NCBI GenBank assembly: GCA_016286785.1
Contig: JAEEUB010000010.1
Location: forward strand, 1-37,721
DNA: 37,721 nucleotides
Reading direction: 5' to 3'
From: Candidatus Saccharimonadota bacterium
GTDB taxonomy: Bacteria > Patescibacteriota > Saccharimonadia > Saccharimonadales > Saccharimonadaceae
Shown here: positions 22,242 to 29,861 of the stretch, piece by piece
Numbering within the stretch: the first letter of the stretch is position 1
Layout: each line of letters opens with the position of its first letter
Notes under the pieces: generated by a model
What the model was told of the DNA's origin: nothing
Database searches by the model: none
Seen by the model: the letters and a program-made list of their open reading frames with translations, nothing else
Translations under genes and position numbers: made by a program

Positions 22242-23987
22242 CTAATCTAATTTTTTAAGAAAATCTTCTATTTTACTAAGTTTGACCTTTTCTTCCCTAT
22301 CCTTTAGCCGAACAGATACCACCTTTTCTTCGGCATCTTTTGGGCCAATCACAAAAACCGCAGGGATTTTCATTTCGGTAGCACGTTTTATCTTTTTACC
22401 CAAAGAATCCGCAGAATCATCAACCGTAAATCTTAACTCGTTGTACTTTAACGGCTTATCGAGCACAGTTTTATCTAAAATCTTGGTAACTTCACCTACA
22501 TAATCCAAGACTTTATCATTTACCGTCACGATTCGAACCTGTTCTGGTGCACACCAAAACGGGAACCATCCACCAGTATGTTCAATAAATACCGACAAGA
22601 ATCTTTCAATCGAACCAAGCGTAGCGTGATGAATCATCACTGGACGCTCCTTCTCGCCCTTTTCATTAGTAAATTCAAGCCCAAAACGCTCTGGCATTAC
22701 AAAATCGAGCTGGATAGTCGCAAGTTGATGCTCGCGACCAATAGCGTCTTCGGCCATAAAATCAATCTTAGGCCCGTAAAAGGCTGCTTCGCCCTCCTGC
22801 TCGTAATAATCTAAACCGTTGTCGATGGCCGCTTGTTTAATCTGTCCCTGGGCCATTTCCCAAAGCTTCTTATCGCCAAGATATTTATCCTCATCCGAAC
22901 GATAAGACAATCTAGCACTAAGCTTTTGCATACCGACAGTCGTATAGAGCTCTTTCACAATATTAACGAGTCTCGCTACTTCTTCTTTTATCTGACTTTT
23001 ACGACAAAAGACATGCGAATCATCCTGCGTTAAAGAACGCACACGAGATAATCCGCCCAGCTCGCCGGTCTTTTCGTCACGATAATCAGTAGTGGCTTCC
23101 ATGTAGCGAACTGGCATATCGCGATAAGTGCGTGGTCTTGATGCAAAAATTTGAGTATGATGTGGGCAGTTCATTGGTTTCAGGGCAAAATCCTCACCAT
23201 TCACTTGCGAATGAACCATAAAGAGTTCGTCGCCAAACTTAGCATAGTGTCCAGACGTCTTGTATAAATCGGTTTTAGTGATATGGGGCGTCCAAACCTT
23301 CTTAAATCCTTCTCGGCCACGCAGGCTAAGAGAATAATTAGCCATCAATTCGCGAAGCTCTGTGCCACGCGGAGTAAATAGGGGCAACCCAGCGCCCACC
23401 AAATCCGAAAAACAGAACAAATCAAGTTCTTTTCCAAGCTTACGGTGATCTCTAGACTTAGCTTCTTCTTGTTGTTTAAGATAAGCCGCTAAATCCTCTT
23501 CGGTCTTAAAAGCGACACCATAAATGCGCGTAAGCATTTCCCGTTTTTCATCGCCACGCCAATAAGCACCGGCTACGCGAATCAACTTAAAAAATCCAAC
23601 CTCCGAGGTATTTTTTACATGAGGACCCTTACAAAGATCAGTAAATAAATCGCCCATATCATAAAATGATATTTCAGAGTCCTCTGGTAAATCTTCAATC
23701 AGTTCAATCTTATATTTTTGATTGTTATCGCGCGCCCAATTCAAAGCCTCAGTTTTAGAGACCACTCGCTTCTCCATTGGTAGTTTAGCTGATACAATAG
23801 CGCGCATACGCTTCTCAATTTTTGCAAGATCACTATCCGAAATTTTCGTATCACCAAAGTCTATGTCATAATAGAAACCATTATCAATGGCCGGACCAAT
23901 GCCAAACGCCACGTTTCCGTATAATTCCTTTACTGCCGCCGCAAGCACGTGACTAAGAGTGTGGCGCATTTTCTCTAAATCTTTCAT
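22242..23987 (-). CDS. thrS: threonyl-tRNA synthetase lacking the TGS domain
   Basis: 581 aa. It begins directly in the editing domain (HTLSH, H9 and H13; CKGPH, C119 and H123), so mischarged Ser-tRNA clearing should work. The class II catalytic core has zinc ligands in NCPHH, TQDDSHVF and MIHHATLGSIERF, and the anticodon-binding domain closes the protein. The N-terminal TGS domain (~60 aa) of E. coli ThrRS is absent. The ATG is preceded by GGGAGAA. First gene of the operon; a tRNA-Thr is also encoded in this window. Confidence 0.96.
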   Translation of the reverse strand: MKDLEKMRHTLSHVLAAAVKELYGNVAFGIGPAIDNGFYYDIDFGDTKISDSDLAKIEKRMRAIVSAKLPMEKRVVSKTEALNWARDNNQKYKIELIEDLPEDSEISFYDMGDLFTDLCKGPHVKNTSEVGFFKLIRVAGAYWRGDEKREMLTRIYGVAFKTEEDLAAYLKQQEEAKSRDHRKLGKELDLFCFSDLVGAGLPLFTPRGTELRELMANYSLSLRGREGFKKVWTPHITKTDLYKTSGHYAKFGDELFMVHSQVNGEDFALKPMNCPHHTQIFASRPRTYRDMPVRYMEATTDYRDEKTGELGGLSRVRSLTQDDSHVFCRKSQIKEEVARLVNIVKELYTTVGMQKLSARLSYRSDEDKYLGDKKLWEMAQGQIKQAAIDNGLDYYEQEGEAAFYGPKIDFMAEDAIGREHQLATIQLDFVMPERFGLEFTNEKGEKERPVMIHHATLGSIERFLSVFIEHTGGWFPFWCAPEQVRIVTVNDKVLDYVGEVTKILDKTVLDKPLKYNELRFTVDDSADSLGKKIKRATEMKIPAVFVIGPKDAEEKVVSVRLKDREEKVKLSKIEDFLKKLD

Positions 23988-24018
23988 TTATTCTCCCTGT
24001 TTTACTGTACTTACACTA

Positions 24019-24027
24019 ATTATAGCA
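24019..24027 (-). promoter_or_regulatory. thrS operon promoter
   Basis: Minus-strand TGCTATAAT, -10 at 24019-24024; start near 24012, giving a ~25-nt leader with a GGGAGAA site. No T-box or other long leader is present. Confidence 0.6.
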
Positions 24028-24050
24028 CAGGACAACAGATTGAGCTTTAA

Positions 24051-24710
24051 CTATTTCTTTTTAGCCCCACCTCGAATCTTCAAGGTTTTGCACACTTCTC
24101 TTAGCCCATCTTCAAAACTACTATGAAGTTTAATCTTCTTACCGAATACTTTCATTAAGTCTTCTTTAATATCCTCCAGTTGTGCACAACCCATAATAAT
24201 TCCATTCGGAGAAAAACCCTTAAAAGAAACATACTTATTAAAAATCAATTTTATCTCATCAAGCGTCAACTCCCCATCGTCTATCTTTGACGGCCACGAA
24301 TCAATCGTTACGGTTGTAACCTTTCTTTTTAACTGGTGTATAAATTTATGATACTTTAGCGAACGAGCCACGGCCGAAGTGGTTAAAACCATAATTTCTC
24401 GATCAACAAAAGTATCCGGATGCTTTAATTCTAAACCAACAAACTTTTGCTGTCTGTATTTTTGCCTAAAAAAACTAAGGCTAGTTAGCGACAATAAATG
24501 ATTAGCAAAAACTATTAAATCAACTCTATTAATATACGGTCTTAATGCTTCCGTCGCCGCAGTTCTAGCTGTCTTTGCACTTTTAACAATCTCCTCGGCA
24601 TGCCTCCAATCAATCACTCTAATAACCTCAACAATCGGAAGCTCTTCTTCTAATAAATCGGCAAACTTTTCTCCCCCATACCCACCGTCAAAAACTACAA
24701 CTTTTAACAT
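24051..24710 (-). CDS. Asp/Glu racemase-like protein missing one catalytic cysteine
   Basis: 219 aa, MurI-like fold. FDGGYGG (7-13) matches the DSGxGG loop, LIVFANH (65-71) matches the place of the ACNTA motif, and IIMGCAQ (171-177) the place of LGCTH. In racemases both cysteines act as acid and base; here the first is Ala69 and only Cys175 remains. It therefore may be a non-racemizing paralogue or a relic. It has a ribosome-binding site (AGAGGATAA) and stands alone. Confidence 0.65.
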   Translation of the reverse strand: MLKVVVFDGGYGGEKFADLLEEELPIVEVIRVIDWRHAEEIVKSAKTARTAATEALRPYINRVDLIVFANHLLSLTSLSFFRQKYRQQKFVGLELKHPDTFVDREIMVLTTSAVARSLKYHKFIHQLKRKVTTVTIDSWPSKIDDGELTLDEIKLIFNKYVSFKGFSPNGIIMGCAQLEDIKEDLMKVFGKKIKLHSSFEDGLREVCKTLKIRGGAKKK

Positions 24711-24776
24711 TTATCCTCTTTCTCCTCCATTCGCCCGATTCTATCATTTATTGAAAATTGTAAAAATACTAAAAAC

Positions 24777-24808
24777 GCAAGTTACGGGAAAAATCTCCCG
24801 CAACTTGC
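24777..24808 (-). terminator. long hairpin with minus-strand T-tract
   Basis: GCAAGTT-A-CGGGA, a 6-nt loop and TCCCG-C-AACTTGC: twelve pairs with one mismatch. On the minus strand it is followed by GTTTTTAGTATTTTT. It could end the NUDIX-gene transcript or an antisense RNA; on the plus strand it would be a 5' hairpin of the candidate RNA. Confidence 0.55.
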
Positions 24809-24869
24809 AGGAATATCATCGTAGTTCTGCCCCTTTATTGACAATAAGCTAAAAATATCGTAATCGGAA

Positions 24870-25071
24870 ATAGTAACGCTGCACCATCAACTTAGCTTTC
24901 TACCTCAAGAATGGGGTAAGAGCAAGTTCATCTTTAACCTTCCCAGGCAGTAAGAAGGACTTTGCCTATTGGAGCCCCAAACAGTGGGCGAAGCACATCA
25001 GAAAGGCAAGAAACCAGCGTTTAATTCCCCGGCCCAACGCGCATCCTGCGCGCCAGGCCGGGGTTTTATTT
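24870..25071 (+). ncRNA. candidate structured RNA of unknown family
   Basis: A gene-free ~390-bp gap holds a plus-strand RNA-like unit. A closing stem AACGCTG (24875-24881) / CAGCGTT (25015-25021) encloses a long hairpin (AACTT...TACCTC / GGGGTA...AAGTT, ~24889-24933), then CCTTC/GAAGG and GCCC/GGGC helices that can also cross-pair (AGGCA/TGCCT). It ends in a very strong terminator (CCCCGGCC 25027-25034 / GGCCGGGG 25056-25063, nested CGCGCA/TGCGCG, then TTTTATTTT). A perfect TTGACA lies at 24838-24843 but the matching -10 is poor, so the 5' end is unsure. The length is 6S-like, but two side-by-side hairpins do not fit the 6S rod. Confidence 0.5.
25027..25071 (+). terminator. strong intrinsic terminator of the candidate RNA
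   Basis: Outer 8-bp GC stem with an inner 6-bp CGCGCA/TGCGCG stem, followed by TTTTATTTT on the plus strand only. No protein gene precedes it on that strand, which is the main sign of an RNA gene here. Confidence 0.8.
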
Positions 25072-25103
25072 TGCGCCAACAAAAAAGCGCCAAATTACAG
25101 TGC

Positions 25104-25535
25104 TTATTTTAGTATTTTAACTATGTCAATTGAAGCCATCAATCCATTACGCACATTATTAATAGCTCCTAAAATCAAGTCTTCAGACCTAAGCTGCGCC
25201 TTCATCGATAATAATTCTTCGTAAGAGAACCATCTAGCATCTAGAATTTCATTAGAACCAAACTTAATATCATCGCTAAGAACTTTAATAGAGAAAATCA
25301 CCGATACAAATATGCCGTCTTCTAGCTTCCTGCTTCCGATTTGGCAAACTCCAGTCAATTCTACATCCAAGCCACTTTCTTCTTTTATTTCTCGTTTGGC
25401 TGCTTCAAATATAGTTTCACCAACGTCAAGATGTCCTGCCGGTATATTCCATTTTCCGTAACACATCTTTTTGGCCTCTTGAACAAGAAGATATTTACCG
25501 TCTCTTTCTAATACTCCGCCTACTATTACCGACAT
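25104..25535 (-). CDS. NUDIX hydrolase
   Basis: 143 aa, single domain with an intact NUDIX box: G34-x5-E40-x7-R48-E-I-K-E52-E53-S-G. This should hydrolyse a nucleoside diphosphate derivative; specificity cannot be read from sequence. A strong AAGGAGG site and a TGATATAAT promoter (-10 at 25557-25562) precede it. It contrasts with the degenerate NUDIX domain at 18712-19563. Confidence 0.92.
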   Translation of the reverse strand: MSVIVGGVLERDGKYLLVQEAKKMCYGKWNIPAGHLDVGETIFEAAKREIKEESGLDVELTGVCQIGSRKLEDGIFVSVIFSIKVLSDDIKFGSNEILDARWFSYEELLSMKAQLRSEDLILGAINNVRNGLMASIDIVKILK

Positions 25536-25581
25536 TTATCGTCCTCCTTAACAGAATTATATCATTAATTGCCGCAAAAAA

Positions 25582-25602
25582 TGGTGGGCGATGAGGGGTT
25601 CG
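25582..25602 (-). repeat. partial copy of tRNA-Val 3' end (putative att scar)
   Basis: Matches 19 of 21 bases of 27125-27145 (the 3' end of tRNA-Val, including CCA) in the same orientation. No 5' half of a tRNA accompanies it. A weaker look-alike (TGGTGGGACAGGAGGG) begins at 25656. Such copies are typical of attachment sites left by elements integrating at a tRNA gene. Confidence 0.55.
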
Positions 25603-25654
25603 CATTGAGCGATAGCAAAATCCGAGCTCTGCTTTTTAATTTTTTGGAACAAAA

Positions 25655-25825
25655 ATGGTGGGACAGGAGGGTAGCATTTTACACACTAAAAGCTTAAAAG
25701 ACATATTTAGCTCAATAATAACAGAGATAAATGAGGAGATTGATTATTGGTATTATTTACTTGAACCGGCATATAATCGTTATTTAACATCGGGGATAAA
25801 TGATAAGGTGAGTGATATGAACTAG
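25655..25825 (+). CDS. small hypothetical protein or fragment (56 aa)
   Basis: Reads MVGQEGSILHTKSLKDIFSS, then an acidic/aromatic helix (EINEEIDYWYYLLEPAYNRY), ending SDMN. The composition is protein-like, but only a poor ribosome-binding site (GGAA) exists. The apparent ATG lies in a tRNA-3'-end-like sequence, so this may be the tail of a gene cut off by integration or excision. No family recognised. Apart from this and the repeats, 25,563-25,846 holds nothing clear. Confidence 0.35.
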   Translation: MVGQEGSILHTKSLKDIFSSIITEINEEIDYWYYLLEPAYNRYLTSGINDKVSDMN

Positions 25826-25846
25826 CCATATGTTTTTCGTCTTTTA

Positions 25847-26191
25847 TTATTTTTCGCCTTTTCCTTTCTTGCTTTTTTGTGCTTTTCCGTAGAATGCCTG
25901 CTCTCGGCGTCGTTCATATTCTTTTACCCATTTTGTATCGCCTAATTGTTTACGGCGTTGGTATTCCTCATACTCTTTCTTATCTTTATTGTCTCGTATT
26001 GCTTTGATGATTTTGGCAACAATAATGATGATAGCGATAATTATAAAAGGTGAGAAAATCGCAAGTATTGTCGTAGGTGGCAATTCACCACCATTACACC
26101 CACAGTCTTTGCCGTCTGGGCAATTAGCCATACATACATTGTAATCATGTTGCTCGTTTAGGCTATCCTCGTATAAATCGTAATAGTCCAT
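25847..26191 (-). CDS. small membrane protein with Cys-rich N-terminus
   Basis: 114 aa. The N-terminal ~37 residues carry five cysteines (CMANC, CGC etc.). A membrane helix follows at ~40-63, then a highly charged Lys/Arg/Glu tail, probably cytoplasmic. No signal peptide or known family. It lies 18 nt downstream of the next gene on the same strand, forming a two-gene unit within the segment bounded by tRNA-Val 3'-end copies. Probably element cargo (inference). Confidence 0.55.
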   Translation of the reverse strand: MDYYDLYEDSLNEQHDYNVCMANCPDGKDCGCNGGELPPTTILAIFSPFIIIAIIIIVAKIIKAIRDNKDKKEYEEYQRRKQLGDTKWVKEYERRREQAFYGKAQKSKKGKGEK

Positions 26192-26209
26192 TATTCCCTA
26201 CTTTTTTCT

Positions 26210-26674
26210 TTAATTCTCATTATAGTATTGGTTGTATGCGTCAGTAAATCGCTCTACGCAACCACTATCGGCTTTACAGTCTGCCACCGCCTCTTTTACA
26301 TTCTTGCCCATATAGTTATTGTTTACGTAAATGTAGCCGTCGTAGTAACCCGTAATAAACGCCGTTAAGGCGTCTTCGTATTCCTTGCCATATTCGTAGC
26401 CTTGGCTATATTGTTGGGCATAATAAGCCCCCGTTCCAGACCCACGCATGCCATAATCCCTAAACCAATAGCTCCAACCTTTAATATAAGCCTGTGCATT
26501 CTTGGTTTGTTGCTCGGCTTGCTTTTCATAATCAGGGTTAACTACGTAGCTATTGGGGTTTGAATCACCACTAGGTTTAACGGCAAAATAGATATTAAAG
26601 CCAACACTAACGGCAAGTAATACGCCGAGACCTGCGGTTATGTATGGTAATATGTTTTGCATTTTCTTTTTCAT
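26210..26674 (-). CDS. membrane-anchored Tyr/Gly-rich protein
   Basis: 154 aa. A signal-anchor (KKKMQ, hydrophobic ~10-33) precedes an extracytoplasmic part rich in Tyr, Gly, Asn and Gln (YAQQYSQGYEYGKEYEDA) and two Cys residues (CKADSGC) near the end. No known family. It has a GAGG ribosome-binding site and promoter (TGGTATAAT, -10 at 26739-26744). It lies between tRNA-Val 3'-end copies together with the gene after it, which suggests acquired cargo exposed on the cell surface (inference). Confidence 0.55.
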   Translation of the reverse strand: MKKKMQNILPYITAGLGVLLAVSVGFNIYFAVKPSGDSNPNSYVVNPDYEKQAEQQTKNAQAYIKGWSYWFRDYGMRGSGTGAYYAQQYSQGYEYGKEYEDALTAFITGYYDGYIYVNNNYMGKNVKEAVADCKADSGCVERFTDAYNQYYNEN

Positions 26675-26809
26675 AATTCAACCTCACTTTTTAATATTTT
26701 TAACCTGTTTTTAAGTTTCTGCAATAATAGTTACCATAATTATACCAAAAAACCTGACCCTTGTATTTATTCCCGAACGAGCAAAGCAAGTTTTGTTATA
26801 CTTTAAATG

Positions 26810-26908
26810 ATGAGTTATAACAATTTAAAGCCCTTTACTGGGGCAAATGACCCAAGAAGACAAAATGGACGGAGAAAAGGTAGTATTGAGAACGGACAAC
26901 AAAAATAG
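26810..26908 (+). CDS. 32-aa ORF resembling the N-terminus of a phage small-terminase-type protein
   Basis: Reads MSYNNLKPFTGANDPRRQNG then RRKGS. The NLKPF...G(D/N)PR...NGRxKGS pattern is like the basic N-terminal stretch (KPFxKGxxxNPxGRPKG) of phage-associated DUF5681/terminase small subunit proteins. Only this start remains; the frame stops at 26,908. TATACT at 26797-26802 lies seven bases before the ATG. Best read as a truncated phage gene, supporting an integration scar here. Similarity is by eye only. Confidence 0.4.
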   Translation: MSYNNLKPFTGANDPRRQNGRRKGSIENGQQK

Positions 26909-26935
26909 GGTCACTAAACCCCGAAAATTGTCACG

Positions 26936-26954
26936 TGGTGGGTTGTGAGGGGCT
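26936..26954 (-). repeat. second partial copy of tRNA-Val 3' end
   Basis: 17 of 19 bases match 27125-27143, same orientation, 189 bp from the intact tRNA end. With 25582-25602 it makes at least three copies of this tRNA end within 1.6 kb. Confidence 0.55.
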
Positions 26955-27063
26955 TTGTTTTTGCTGAAGCAAAAACAATTCGTGGGGCGTCGCCTCAAAA
27001 AATCTAGGATCTTATTCTAGATTTTTATTCGGCTCCTACCACGAGCGAACCCCTACGGGGTTC
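26955..27063. repeat. cluster of perfect inverted repeats between tRNA-end copies
   Basis: Three consecutive hairpins: TTGTTTTTGC/GCAAAAACAA (26955-26964/26969-26978), AAAAATCTAG/CTAGATTTTT (26998-27007/27017-27026) and GAACCCC/GGGGTTC (27047-27053/27057-27063). No gene. The first two have A/T flanks like terminators; the cluster may be debris of integrated elements or stacked terminators. Confidence 0.6.
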
Positions 27064-27084
27064 TCGCCCCCTTTCATAATCGTC

Positions 27085-27125
27085 AGGAACAAAAATAAGT
27101 CCTCCTAGGACTTCTTTTTGTTCCT
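27085..27125 (-). terminator. tRNA-Val terminator (41-bp near-palindrome)
   Basis: Arms 27085-27103 and 27107-27125: 11 + 6 paired bases with a 2-nt internal mismatch and 3-nt loop. On the minus strand AGTCCT-AGG-AGGACT is followed by TATTTTT. The outer arm overlaps the final A of the encoded CCA. Confidence 0.75.
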
Positions 27126-27201
27126 GGTGGGTGATGAGGGGCTCGAACCCCCGACCTTCTCGGTGTAAACGAGACGCTCTAGCCAACTGAGCTAATCACC
27201 C
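27125..27201 (-). tRNA. tRNA-Val (anticodon UAC)
   Basis: 77 nt including encoded CCA. Acceptor GGGTGAT/ATCACCC, D-arm GCTC...GAGC, anticodon loop with TAC, T-loop TTCGAGC. It decodes GUA and other GUN codons. Promoter: minus-strand TGATATACT with the -10 at 27212-27217. Its 3' end is repeated twice downstream (26936 and 25582), marking it as an integration target. Confidence 0.97.
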
Positions 27202-27235
27202 ACTTCGCATTAGTATATCATATTTTATAAAAAAA

Positions 27236-27244
27236 TGATACAAT
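27236..27244 (+). promoter_or_regulatory. promoter of the FNT gene
   Basis: TGATACAAT, -10 at 27239-27244. A short leader of about 12 nt carries GGAGGT right before the ATG at 27263, so unlike several neighbours this mRNA has a ribosome-binding site. Confidence 0.55.
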
Positions 27245-27262
27245 TAACCAAACGGAGGTAAA

Positions 27263-27868
27263 ATGAAATTTAAAAATCATATAAGGGTGGCACGACTCGC
27301 TATGGGTGCCAGCCTATTAATTGGGCTGGGCGATTATGTATTATTAAAAATAGGAGAACCAATTGGCCCATTTCTATTCGCTTTTGGCCTAATGGGCGTC
27401 TGTGCTCTCGGACTAAACCTTTTCACCGGCAAATGCGGCTTCTTGTTCGAAGATGACATCAGCCCAATCACCCTAATCGTGATACTTCTTTCTAATCTTA
27501 TTTTTGGGTACCTAATAGGCATAGTGTTTGGCCTAATCGACGACACTGTCCTTGTCGCCGCAAGTACCAAAGTAGCAAACTGGGATTTCTCCGGCGAATT
27601 CTTTTTAAAATCCGTTCTCTGTGGCGTCATAATGTATCTTGCAGTAGCCATCTATCGCAAAGGTTCACCAATCGGGGTCTTACTTGGTGTTCCCTTATTT
27701 ATCTTCTGCGGTTTTCAGCATTCAATCGCAAATGTCATTACCATGGGTGTAGCTTTAAGCTTTAGCTGGTCAATCTTACTATGCGTAGCCGGAAATCTAG
27801 TCGGTGCACTGCTTGCATGGTACATCTGCGCGCCATACCTCATTACCCCACCAAAAACCAACGAATAA
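27263..27868 (+). CDS. formate/nitrite transporter (FNT) family channel
   Basis: 201 aa with six membrane helices. Family marks are GLNLFTGKCG in the place of the (N/E)LFTGN loop, and CGFQHSIANV matching the GFEHSVAN motif with its central His. Shorter than FocA/NirC (~270-280 aa) because both termini are trimmed, and the usual Glu of GFEHS is Gln. It conducts small monovalent anions such as formate, nitrite, lactate or hydrosulfide; substrate unresolved. Convergent with the GT2 gene, five bases apart. Confidence 0.85.
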   Translation: MKFKNHIRVARLAMGASLLIGLGDYVLLKIGEPIGPFLFAFGLMGVCALGLNLFTGKCGFLFEDDISPITLIVILLSNLIFGYLIGIVFGLIDDTVLVAASTKVANWDFSGEFFLKSVLCGVIMYLAVAIYRKGSPIGVLLGVPLFIFCGFQHSIANVITMGVALSFSWSILLCVAGNLVGALLAWYICAPYLITPPKTNE

Positions 27869-27873
27869 AACAA

Positions 27874-29493
27874 TTATTTCTTTACCACTTTATTAGTAAT
27901 ATCAAATTTTTCCATGTACTTCCCTAGCATCAATCGCGTCTGAGAATAAAAAGCAGCTAACGACTGATAAAGAATAGACGTCACCGGCATCAAAATCCAC
28001 TGTAAAATCATGAACAAATTTTTTGATTTACGATATTTAGCAGGACGTTTAGGAAGAATTTTAAATGAAATTAATATTGATACAATTAGCCCTACCGATG
28101 CAAAAGTCTCAACTATGCTTACAATATTCGGCAAATTATAAGCAACCATATCGTGAGACGACAAATTCATGATCATCGGCACCCAGCCACCAAAGGCCAC
28201 AATTGGTGCGAGGATCGCCAAAGTCACGTGGCCATCAAGTAGTCGTACAAATTTTGGGAACAGCCTCCAAAAAGACATTACACGGTTTTTAGTAAACAAT
28301 CTACTCCCTACATAAGCCACATCGCTAGCACCGTAATACCAGCGTCTTACCTGGATAAACTGCGCCCTAACAGTCTTAAAGAACGATTCGTCAATCACGG
28401 CATCCTGATAAATTGGAATTCTAATCGGCAACACAGAGTAGTCGCCACCAAAGAAAAACAAACTTCGCCAATACTGGTGTCCATCTTCCACAATCGTGCG
28501 CTTACTCCAAAAACCCATCGCCTCAAGCGCCTGCAATGGCTGCGAGTGAGATGCAAAATTGCGAAGCAAATGCGGTCTCATCGTAGAAATAACATTAAAG
28601 AAAGAATTAGAAACCGCAATTACGCGTGAGGGTGCCGGTGCATCCCAAATATTATTCGTAAATAGCGAAACCGGCTGATAGCTGAGACGTTGACGATTAG
28701 GGTGAGTAATAAATTCATAAGCTACCGAATCAAGATATTTTGGCGCCATGCGATTATCGCTGTCAAGTGACGTCACCACAATATTCTCAATTGGCAAATT
28801 CTTATCGTGAACGTACCTAGCCACAGCATGCCCAGCATAAGTCAGATTAGGACCCTTCCCTACTATCTCGCCAGGTAATCCATCAGGGTGCTCCACAAGC
28901 AAAAAATCTTTAAAAGTATCATGGTATTTTTCTTCTAAATCTTTTGCGGTTTTAGCCATTTTTTCACCGCCTCTTTGCTCATAGGCCAAAGCAAAGATAA
29001 TGTGATCGTTAGGAAATGTTGAACTCTTTACAGCCTCAATTGACGGCCCAAGCACATCTATTCCCTCATTATAAGCCGTCATAATTACCACGTGATAAAC
29101 GTTTTTTGGGTCAGGATATTCCTTCTTCATCGATGCTATCATTTCTAGATTTTTAAGGTGTTCTTTAAAATGATAGCTTTTGTTGCGATCATCTTTTAGA
29201 CGCAAAAGTGCGTCCTTGGCATTAGACAAGTCTTCCACACGTCCTCGCCAATCTACACGCATCGCACTTTTAATTACATTGTAACCCTGAACCGTCCGAT
29301 AGGCCACGCTAATCGCCTTTACTAAAGTCGACGCAATAAGGATAAACAAATAAATTGCTCCCGCAACCGGATTTATCCAAGACAAAACAAACAAAAGTAT
29401 GATAGCACCATAAGAAATAGCACCAGGCAAAATTTCGAAAAAACGATAGATTGGCGTACGCTTACCTTGAGGTATTTCAAGATTCTTATTCAT
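27874..29493 (-). CDS. membrane glycosyltransferase family 2
   Basis: 539 aa. Two N-terminal membrane helices precede a GT2 catalytic domain with VIMTAYNEG (start of the nucleotide-sugar fold), TSLDSDNRM (DxD metal site), a Glu-Asp acceptor region (VEDGHQYWRS) and QFIQVRRWYYG (QxxRW). Several C-terminal helices follow. This is the processive-synthase layout (cellulose/hyaluronan-synthase-like); the product is unknown, probably a surface polysaccharide or glycolipid. It ends a three-gene operon with two membrane proteins. Confidence 0.88.
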   Translation of the reverse strand: MNKNLEIPQGKRTPIYRFFEILPGAISYGAIILLFVLSWINPVAGAIYLFILIASTLVKAISVAYRTVQGYNVIKSAMRVDWRGRVEDLSNAKDALLRLKDDRNKSYHFKEHLKNLEMIASMKKEYPDPKNVYHVVIMTAYNEGIDVLGPSIEAVKSSTFPNDHIIFALAYEQRGGEKMAKTAKDLEEKYHDTFKDFLLVEHPDGLPGEIVGKGPNLTYAGHAVARYVHDKNLPIENIVVTSLDSDNRMAPKYLDSVAYEFITHPNRQRLSYQPVSLFTNNIWDAPAPSRVIAVSNSFFNVISTMRPHLLRNFASHSQPLQALEAMGFWSKRTIVEDGHQYWRSLFFFGGDYSVLPIRIPIYQDAVIDESFFKTVRAQFIQVRRWYYGASDVAYVGSRLFTKNRVMSFWRLFPKFVRLLDGHVTLAILAPIVAFGGWVPMIMNLSSHDMVAYNLPNIVSIVETFASVGLIVSILISFKILPKRPAKYRKSKNLFMILQWILMPVTSILYQSLAAFYSQTRLMLGKYMEKFDITNKVVKK

Positions 29494-29856
29494 TTAAGCC
29501 TCCTTAAGCAAACGCAAATAGACTAAAAATGTGCCAAGAATCAAAACAGTAGTCGTTATCAATAAAAACTTAGCCATTCCGCTACCACGTTTCCGATAAA
29601 TCCTAAGAGTCAAAAAGATATGGACAATCCCAAATAGCACAGCGAGAATTGGAAAAGCCAACATATCTCCCCACGTACCATCGCGATACCCCCCGATGTC
29701 GCCATACCCAATCTTAACTACGGCACTATTTGGATTAATCTTTATTATTGTAAATATAAAAAGCACTATAGAAATAATCAGATTAAGCAGTATCAAAAGA
29801 AGTAGCCCACGTTCCTTCTGGTATATTTCTATAAAATCTTCCTTAAACCTTTTCAT
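29494..29856 (-). CDS. small membrane protein in the GT2 operon
   Basis: 120 aa with three membrane helices (~18-40, 64-84, 96-114) and a charged N-terminus. No family recognised. It abuts the GT2 start (0-nt gap), so it is translated together with it and may assist the glycosyltransferase (inference). Confidence 0.65.
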   Translation of the reverse strand: MKRFKEDFIEIYQKERGLLLLILLNLIISIVLFIFTIIKINPNSAVVKIGYGDIGGYRDGTWGDMLAFPILAVLFGIVHIFLTLRIYRKRGSGMAKFLLITTTVLILGTFLVYLRLLKEA

Positions 29857-29861
29857 ATCTG

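Noticed and set aside
24870-25071. 6S RNA or SRP RNA
   Set aside because: No SRP tetraloop motif (GGAAGCAGC-like) and side-by-side hairpins rather than a single 6S rod; left as unknown family.
25570-25690. A second complete tRNA gene
   Set aside because: Only the 3' ~21 nt are present; no acceptor 5' strand, D-arm or anticodon arm can be built.
26955-27125. Cluster of inverted repeats as a CRISPR array
   Set aside because: The hairpins differ in sequence and spacing, with no direct repeats or cas genes.
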